NCBI RefSeq assembly: GCF_000484695.1
Contig: NZ_AXVR01000006.1
Coordinates: 1-64,000 of the forward strand
Length of the DNA: 64,000 bases
DNA from: Salinispora cortesiana
GTDB taxonomy: Bacteria; Actinomycetota; Actinomycetes; Mycobacteriales; Micromonosporaceae
Direction: 5' to 3'
The notes under the pieces were generated by a model that was given only the letters and a program-made list of their open reading frames with translations, had not been told where the DNA came from and made no database searches. Within the stretch, counting starts at the first letter, position 1, and every line of letters begins with the position of its first letter. Shown here one piece after another: positions 58,505-64,000 of the stretch. A program made the position numbers and the translations under genes.

Positions 58505-59626
58505 GTGACCGTCGTGGCCCCGGTCAGCGGGCGACCGCACGGGTACGGTGGGCCCATGGCGCAGTTCGTGGACTGGGATCTGGCCGCAGCGACCGCGGGG
58601 ACGCTCGGCAAGACGGGCCCGCGCGTCTCCTACGCCGAGGCCACGGAGGTCGTCGGTGACCTGCGACGGCTGACCGACGAGGCGGCCGAGCACGTCGGCG
58701 ACTTCACCGGGCTCCGCTCGCAGGTGTCGCACCCGCCGGTGCAGGTGGTGGACCGTCGAGACTGGGCGGCGACAAACATCGCCGGTCTGCGCGAGGTCAT
58801 CGGCCCCCTGGTCGGTCGCCTCGCGGGAGACAAGCAGCCCGGTGTGTTGACCGAGGCGATCGGTTCGCGGATCACCGGCGTGCAGGCCGGCACGGTGCTG
58901 GCGTACCTCTCCGGCCGGGTCCTCGGCCAGTACGAGGTCTTCTCCGGCGAGCCGGGCCAGCTACTGCTGATCGCGCCGAACATCGTCGAGGTGGAGCGGA
59001 AGCTGGCGGCCGACCCCCGCGACTTTCGGCTCTGGGTCTGTCTGCACGAGGTCACCCACCGCACCCAGTTCACCGCGGTGCCGTGGCTGCGGGCCTACTT
59101 TCTTGGTGAGGTGCAGGCGTTCATCGACGCCTCCAGCACCGGCACCGACCCGCTGGTCGAGCGGCTGCGCCGCGGCGTCGCCGTCCTCGCCGACGCGGTG
59201 CGGGAGCCGGCCGGTCGCACCAGCGTCCTGGACATCGTCCAGACCCCGGCCCAGAAGGCGGTGCTGGATCGGCTCACCGCGCTGATGACGTTGCTCGAGG
59301 GGCACGCCGAGTTCGTGATGGATGGGGTGGGGCCGCAGGTGATCCCGAGCGTGGAGCGGATCCGGGCGTCGTTCAACCGGCGTCGGGAGTCGGGCAACCC
59401 CGTGGAGAAGGCGCTCCGTCGGCTGCTCGGGGTGGAGGTCAAGCTGCGCCAGTACGCCGAGGGGCGGCGGTTCGTCCACGGTGTCGTCGAGCGGGTCGGC
59501 ATGGCGGGCTTCAACCGGGTCTTCGCCTCACCGCTGACCCTGCCCCGGCTCGCCGAGCTCAGCGACCCGGACGCCTGGGTGGCCCGGGTGCACGGGCCAG
59601 CCGGCCCGCTTCCGGCCGGCGACTGA
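58505..59626 (+). CDS. Zincin-like metallopeptidase-fold protein (DUF2342 / F420-associated type)
   Basis: The protein has 373 residues, with start at GTG 58505, backed by GGAGGGGAGGG eight bases upstream; ATG 58556 (AQFVDWDLAAATAG) is the alternative and gives the core domain. The zinc motif H-E-x-x-H (LHEVTHRTQF) and a later E-G-H-A-E-F (LLEGHAEFVMDG) match the PF10103 family, in which Rv3626c lies beside dacB and tilS. Related proteins have been called coenzyme F420 biosynthesis-associated, but an enzymatic activity has not been shown. No signal peptide, so it is cytoplasmic. Confidence 0.87.
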   Translation: MTVVAPVSGRPHGYGGPMAQFVDWDLAAATAGTLGKTGPRVSYAEATEVVGDLRRLTDEAAEHVGDFTGLRSQVSHPPVQVVDRRDWAATNIAGLREVIGPLVGRLAGDKQPGVLTEAIGSRITGVQAGTVLAYLSGRVLGQYEVFSGEPGQLLLIAPNIVEVERKLAADPRDFRLWVCLHEVTHRTQFTAVPWLRAYFLGEVQAFIDASSTGTDPLVERLRRGVAVLADAVREPAGRTSVLDIVQTPAQKAVLDRLTALMTLLEGHAEFVMDGVGPQVIPSVERIRASFNRRRESGNPVEKALRRLLGVEVKLRQYAEGRRFVHGVVERVGMAGFNRVFASPLTLPRLAELSDPDAWVARVHGPAGPLPAGD

Positions 59627-59636
59627 CCGGCCGCCC

Positions 59637-60638
59637 GTGGCCGCACTCGCCCCACCGGTCGCCGCGATTCGCCGCGCGATCCGGCACGCGCTGATCGAGC
59701 TACCCCGTGCGGGGCCGGTCCTGGTGGCCTGCTCCGGGGGAGCCGACTCGCTCGCACTGGCCGCCGCGACCGCCTTCGTGGCGCCCCGACTCGGGCGGTC
59801 CGCCGGTCTGGTCACCGTTGACCATGGCCTGCAGGAGGGTTCCGCGCAGCAGGCGGCGGCGGTCGCCGACTGGGCCCGGACGACCGGCCTCGCCCCGGTC
59901 GAGGTGGTTCGGGTGGACGTGTCCGGGCGGCCCGGTGGCCCGGAGGCCGCCGCCCGGGCAGCCCGCTACCGGGCGTTGACCGAGGTGGCCGGCGGGCTTG
60001 GGGCGGCGGCGCTACTCACCGGACACACCCGTGACGATCAGGCGGAGACGGTGCTGCTGGCGTTGGCGCGCGGTGCTGGTCCGCGCGGCCTGTCCGGGAT
60101 GCCGGCGCGGCGGCGGCTCGGCTCGGTGCTGCTGCTGCGCCCGCTGCTGGAGGTGGGGCGGGAGCAGACCCGGGCGGCCTGTACGGCGCTGGGGCTCGAC
60201 CCCTGGGAGGATCCGCACAACGCCGATCCGGCGTACGCCCGCGCCCGGGTCCGGGCCGAGGTGCTGCCGGTGCTGGTGCGGGCGCTCGGGCCGGCCGTGC
60301 TGGACAACCTGGCCCGTACCGCCCGGCTGGTCGCTGTTGACACGGCCGCGCTGGACGAGCAGGCCAACGCCGCGCTGGAGGGGGTGCGGCACCCCGATGG
60401 CGGGCTCTGCGTGGGCGGGCTCGCAGAGCTGGCGCCGGCGGTCCGGGGGCGGGTGTTGCACGCCTGGGCCCGGGAGTTGGGGGCCCGCCCCACCGCCCTG
60501 TCGCACCGGCATGTGGGCGCGTTGGAGGCCCTGATCACCGGCTGGCGTGGGCAGGGGGCGGCGTACCTGCCGGGCGGGCTACGGGTGCTCCGTCAGGCGG
60601 GTCGGCTCGCCGCCGTCGCCTCGGACGCACAGCGGTGA
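59637..60638 (+). CDS. tilS: tRNA(Ile)-lysidine synthase
   Basis: This 333-residue enzyme modifies the wobble C34 of tRNA-Ile(CAU) to lysidine so that it reads AUA. The PP-loop is VACSGGADSLALAA, followed by TVDHGLQEGSAQQA, RAARYRAL and LLTGHTRDDQAETVLLALARG. LLRPLLEVGREQTRAAC and ARARVRAEVLPVL are also typical. The actinobacterial form with a short C-terminus. GTG start, 10 bases after the previous gene. Position next to hpt matches mycobacteria. Confidence 0.93.
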   Translation: MAALAPPVAAIRRAIRHALIELPRAGPVLVACSGGADSLALAAATAFVAPRLGRSAGLVTVDHGLQEGSAQQAAAVADWARTTGLAPVEVVRVDVSGRPGGPEAAARAARYRALTEVAGGLGAAALLTGHTRDDQAETVLLALARGAGPRGLSGMPARRRLGSVLLLRPLLEVGREQTRAACTALGLDPWEDPHNADPAYARARVRAEVLPVLVRALGPAVLDNLARTARLVAVDTAALDEQANAALEGVRHPDGGLCVGGLAELAPAVRGRVLHAWARELGARPTALSHRHVGALEALITGWRGQGAAYLPGGLRVLRQAGRLAAVASDAQR

Positions 60639-60773
60639 TCGGAGGGACTTTCCCTGGTCAGCGGGGTGAGGTTGGTCCCGTGTGTCGGTCTTTGCGGAGA
60701 AACCCGGTCTGGGTCGTATAAAAGGAGCGGCCCCGCCGACGGAGACCATCGTGCGTACGGCAGGCTAGGAGTC

Positions 60774-61346
60774 ATGGCTGACGGCTCCTGGTACGACGCC
60801 GATATCGACCACGTGATCATTTCGGAGGCGCAGATCCGCGAGAAGACGGCGGAGTTGGCCAAACAGATATCGGCGGACTACGCCGACGTCGAGGACGGGC
60901 TGCTGCTCGTCTGCGTCCTCAAGGGCGCGGTGATGTTCATGGCCGACTTCGCCCGGGCGCTGGGCCGGCAGGGCCCCCCGGCCGAGCTGGAATTCATGGC
61001 GATCTCCTCGTACGGGCAGGGCACCACCTCCTCCGGCGTGGTGCGGATCCTCAAGGACCTGGACCGGGACATCGCCGGCCGGCACGTGGTCGTGGTGGAG
61101 GACATCGTCGACTCCGGGCTGACCCTCTCCTGGCTCCTGCGCTACCTGGAGTCCCGCTCGGCGGCGAGCGTCGAGGTGGTCGCGCTGTTCCGTAAGCCGG
61201 AGGCGGTGAAGGTGCCGGTCGCGGTCAAGTACGTCGGCTTCGACATCCCGACCGAGTTCGTCGTCGGCTACGGGCTCGACTTCGGTGAGCGCTACCGGGA
61301 GTTGCCCTTCGTCGGCGTACTCCGACCCGAGGTCTACGCCCGGTAG
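60774..61346 (+). CDS. hpt: Hypoxanthine phosphoribosyltransferase
   Basis: This 190-residue purine salvage enzyme starts at ATG 60774 with AGGAG just before it. The PRPP-binding motif is VVVVEDIVDSGLTL, with the flexible-loop SSYGQGTTSSG. Purine recognition lies in KYVGFDIPTEFVVGYGLD. LLLVCVLKGAVMFMADFARAL carries the conserved lysine. A TATAAA at about 60718 could be the -10 element of its own promoter. Gene order tilS-hpt-ftsH-folE is standard for actinobacteria. Confidence 0.95.
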   Translation: MADGSWYDADIDHVIISEAQIREKTAELAKQISADYADVEDGLLLVCVLKGAVMFMADFARALGRQGPPAELEFMAISSYGQGTTSSGVVRILKDLDRDIAGRHVVVVEDIVDSGLTLSWLLRYLESRSAASVEVVALFRKPEAVKVPVAVKYVGFDIPTEFVVGYGLDFGERYRELPFVGVLRPEVYAR

Positions 61347-61707
61347 GAGCGCTCGCTGCGACGTTCAGCGGACTCTCAGCCGTACGGACTAGGGTTGAGG
61401 CCGGTGGCGGCGTGGAGGAAACCTCCCCGCCCGACCTCCGCAACCGCGGGACCGGGCGGTTGCGGGGCGGGTGCGGAGCTCCCGTCCCGCTGGCAGGAAC
61501 CCCGGTTCGCCCTACGCGTAAGTGCTGGGGCTGGCATGCTCGCATCCGGCACGAACGGTGTACCGTCGAGTGACCGTGGCGCGATGTGGTGCCCCGGGGG
61601 TCAGATCGGCCCGCACGGCGGCCCAGCCGCCGCGCTGGTGGCGATACCTTTCAGACGGTCCGGACGTCGATCAGGAGGATGCGAGCGTCTCGGCGCTCGA
61701 CAACAGT
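61347..61707 (+). other. Intergenic region between hpt and ftsH
   Basis: This gap of 361 bases holds a hairpin (61438-61465) that can end the hpt transcript and, nearer ftsH, an AGGAGG sequence (61673-61678) that is 30 bases before the ftsH ATG, too far to be its ribosome-binding site. No convincing gene is seen. Confidence 0.45.
61438..61465 (+). terminator. Hairpin downstream of hpt
   Basis: A perfect 10-bp stem (61438-61447 with 61456-61465) and an eight-base loop. It lies 92 bases after the hpt stop. There is no U-tract. Confidence 0.45.
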
Positions 61708-63723
61708 ATGGAACGTACGCGTTTCTTCCGCCGACCGGTGGTCTGGATCATCCTGGTCATCCTCGGCGCCATTTTGCTCGGTCAGCTGTTCACCGGGGGC
61801 CCCGACTACCATCGGGTGGAGACCTCTGTTGCGCTGGACCAGCTCAACAAGGGTGGCATTGAGAAGGCCGTCTACGCCGACAAGGAGCAGACCCTTCAGC
61901 TCGATCTGGCCGAGTCGGCCGAGTTCGGGGACGACAACACGTCCACCGATCGGATCGAGGCGCAGATCCCGTACGAGTGGAGCGCCCAGGTCTGGGACGA
62001 CGTCCTTGACGCCGAGGCGAACAACCGCATCACCGGCACGGCCGACACAGAGGTCTCGTCCGACAGCATCTGGATGACCCTGCTGATCAGCCTGCTCCCC
62101 ATCCTGCTGCTGGTGGCCCTGCTGCTGTTCTTCATGTCGCAGATGCAGGGCGGCGGCTCCCGGGTGCTCAACTTCGGCAAGTCCAAGGCCAAGATGATCA
62201 CCAAGGACACGCCGAAGACGACCTTTTCCGACGTGGCGGGCTCCGAGGAGGCCGTCGAGGAGCTGCACGAGATCAAGGATTTCCTGCAGAACCCGGCGAA
62301 GTACCAGGCGCTCGGCGCCAAGATCCCGAAGGGCGTGCTGCTCTTCGGCCCGCCCGGCACCGGTAAGACCCTGCTGGCCCGCGCGGTCGCCGGGGAGGCC
62401 GGGGTGCCCTTCTACTCCATCTCCGGCTCGGATTTCGTCGAGATGTTCGTCGGTGTCGGCGCCAGCCGGGTCCGGGACCTCTTCGAGCAGGCCAAGACGA
62501 ACGCGCCGGCGATCGTCTTCGTGGACGAGATCGACGCGGTCGGTCGGCACCGGGGTGCCGGCATGGGCGGCGGTCACGACGAGCGGGAGCAGACCCTCAA
62601 CCAGCTCCTCGTCGAGATGGACGGCTTCGACACCAAGGGCGGCGTCATCCTGATCGCCGCCACCAACCGGCCGGACATCCTCGACCCGGCGCTGCTGCGG
62701 CCGGGCCGCTTCGACCGGCAGATCCCGGTGGACGCGCCGGACATGGAGGGCCGCAAGGCGATCCTGCGGGTGCACGCCAAGGGCAAGCCGTTCACCCCCG
62801 ATGTTGATCTCGATGCGGTGGCGCGGCGTACCCCCGGCTTCAGCGGTGCCGACCTGGCCAACGTGATCAACGAGGCCGCGCTGCTCACCGCCCGCCGGGA
62901 CCAGCGGGCGATCACCGACGACTCCCTGGAAGAGTCGATCGACCGGGTGATCGCCGGCCCCCAGCGCCGTACCCGGGTGATGAGTGACAACGAAAAGAAG
63001 ATCACGGCGTACCACGAGGGTGGGCACGCGCTGGTCGCCTGGGCGCTGCCGCACGCCGCACCGGTGCACAAGGTCACCATCTTGTCCCGGGGTCGTTCCC
63101 TGGGGCACACCCTGGTCCTGCCGACCGAGGACAAGTACACCCAGACCCGGGCCGAGATGGTCGACACCCTGGCCTACGCGCTGGGTGGCCGGGCCGCCGA
63201 GGAGCTGGTGTTCCACGAGCCGACCACCGGCGCCGGCAACGACATCGAGAAGGCCACCCAGCTGGCCCGCGCGATGATCACTCAGTACGGGATGAGCTCC
63301 AAGCTCGGTGCGCTCAAGTACGGCAGCAGTGGTGACGAGCCGTTCCTGGGCCGCAACATGGGCAACGAGCGGGGCTATTCCGACGCCGTCGCCGCCGAGA
63401 TCGACGCCGAGATGCGCGCCCTGATCGAGCTGGCGCACGACGAGGCCTGGGAGATCCTGGTCGAGTACCGCGATGTGCTGGACAACATCGTGCTCGAGCT
63501 GATGGAGAAGGAGACGCTCTCCACGGCCGACATGGCCCGGATCTGCGACCGGGTGGCGAAGCGCCCGCCGATGGCTCCGTACAACGGGTTCGGCAAGCGC
63601 CAGCCCTCCACCGAGCCGCCGGTGCGCACGCCTGCCGAGAACGAGGCGCTCAAGGCGCAGGGCACGGCCGACACCGCGTCCATCAGCGGTGCCGCCTCGA
63701 ACAACTCGGAGGCCCCGCACTGA
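61708..63723 (+). CDS. ftsH: ATP-dependent zinc metalloprotease FtsH
   Basis: This 671-residue membrane protease degrades unassembled or damaged membrane proteins. Two transmembrane helices (about residues 10-29 and 113-135) flank a periplasmic domain. AAA+ motifs: Walker A GPPGTGKT, Walker [34 protein letters not shown] region. The protease zinc motif is HEGGHA ([11 protein letters not shown]), with the third ligand Asp in [12 protein letters not shown] hydrophilic Pro/Ala/Ser tail follows. ATG 61708 is the only plausible start; AGGAGG lies 30 bases upstream. Its stop touches folE. Confidence 0.95.
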   Translation: MERTRFFRRPVVWIILVILGAILLGQLFTGGPDYHRVETSVALDQLNKGGIEKAVYADKEQTLQLDLAESAEFGDDNTSTDRIEAQIPYEWSAQVWDDVLDAEANNRITGTADTEVSSDSIWMTLLISLLPILLLVALLLFFMSQMQGGGSRVLNFGKSKAKMITKDTPKTTFSDVAGSEEAVEELHEIKDFLQNPAKYQALGAKIPKGVLLFGPPGTGKTLLARAVAGEAGVPFYSISGSDFVEMFVGVGASRVRDLFEQAKTNAPAIVFVDEIDAVGRHRGAGMGGGHDEREQTLNQLLVEMDGFDTKGGVILIAATNRPDILDPALLRPGRFDRQIPVDAPDMEGRKAILRVHAKGKPFTPDVDLDAVARRTPGFSGADLANVINEAALLTARRDQRAITDDSLEESIDRVIAGPQRRTRVMSDNEKKITAYHEGGHALVAWALPHAAPVHKVTILSRGRSLGHTLVLPTEDKYTQTRAEMVDTLAYALGGRAAEELVFHEPTTGAGNDIEKATQLARAMITQYGMSSKLGALKYGSSGDEPFLGRNMGNERGYSDAVAAEIDAEMRALIELAHDEAWEILVEYRDVLDNIVLELMEKETLSTADMARICDRVAKRPPMAPYNGFGKRQPSTEPPVRTPAENEALKAQGTADTASISGAASNNSEAPH

Positions 63724-64000
63724 ACAGCGACGATGAGGCGGCCGACCGCCCGCAGGGGTTGGCCGCCTCCGCCACCAAGGCCGACGGCGACCTGGACCAC
63801 GTCGCCGCTCGGCTGGTCAGTGGTCGGCTCGCCGGCGGTCCGGTCGAGGAGAGCGTTGACCTGGTCCGGCTGGAGAAGGCGGTCCGCGAGATCCTGATCG
63901 CGGTTGGCGAAGACCCGGACCGCGAGGGGCTCCAGCAGACCCCGGCCCGGGTTGCCCGGGCCTACGTCGAGTTGTTCGCCGGGCTTCGGGTCGACCCGGC
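63720..64000 (+). CDS. folE: GTP cyclohydrolase I, N-terminal part (cut by window end)
   Basis: The first 94 codons of FolE, which opens GTP to begin tetrahydrofolate synthesis, lie in the window. The recognisable part is [42 protein letters not shown], the family N-terminal signature; catalytic residues lie beyond the edge. The start is odd: the frame opens with CTG at 63720 overlapping the ftsH TGA (CTGA), and the first conventional start in frame is TTG 63759. Both are tentative. Confidence 0.88.
   Translation, partial: MNSDDEAADRPQGLAASATKADGDLDHVAARLVSGRLAGGPVEESVDLVRLEKAVREILIAVGEDPDREGLQQTPARVARAYVELFAGLRVDP

Overview
The window is high-GC actinobacterial DNA. The gene content and several small lineage-typical proteins point to Micromonosporaceae (Micromonospora or Salinispora-like); this is a judgement from reading, not from a database search. 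Many genes start with GTG, many adjacent genes overlap by four bases (ATGA or GTGA), and several genes look leaderless.

Two conserved chromosomal blocks frame the window. The first (about 6.5-16.5 kb) holds tRNA-Pro, a metallophosphoesterase, a YqeY-type protein, a PonA2-type penicillin-binding protein, WhiB, two ArsA-like ATPases, a DUF4177 protein, RidA and a metallo-beta-lactamase-fold hydrolase. The second (about 47.4-53.8 kb) holds Crp, CbiZ, a CapA lipoprotein, endonuclease III, a TlpA lipoprotein, a CoA-type NUDIX hydrolase and the MarP protease. Most of both blocks follows the order of Mycobacterium tuberculosis Rv3683-Rv3671c, where they are contiguous. The right end (56.1-64 kb: ppa, dacB, zincin-like protein, tilS, hpt, ftsH, folE) matches the Rv3628-Rv3624 and Rv3610-Rv3609 gene sets.

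About 31 kb of accessory genes separates the two halves (16.5-47.4 kb). From left to right these are: a large cyclase-ATPase-TPR signalling protein; a receptor-type Ser/Thr kinase; a HAD phosphatase; a 5'-truncated DUF2075 helicase remnant; a peptide ABC importer operon ending in cutC; a divergent ROK regulator / M81 peptidase / ROK kinase operon; a secreted beta-helix protein; a GntR regulator facing two small cysteine-containing genes and a nucleotidyltransferase; and a seven-gene TetR-AtuA-acyl-CoA dehydrogenase/carboxylase catabolic operon.

The left end (0-6.3 kb) is a decay and insertion zone. It has a TetR/hydrolase pair, overlapping remnants of an IS3-type and an IS66-type transposase, a NUDIX gene fragment, and orphan small genes including a secreted four-cysteine protein.

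Themes: envelope and periplasm upkeep (two PBPs, MarP, a mycosin-like protease, PAP2, CapA, TlpA, FtsH); redox and cAMP control (WhiB, Crp, a class III cyclase); and nutrient capture coupled to catabolism (the peptide importer/ROK/M81/CutC group and the branched acyl-CoA operon). No CRISPR array, prophage or biosynthetic gene cluster was seen.
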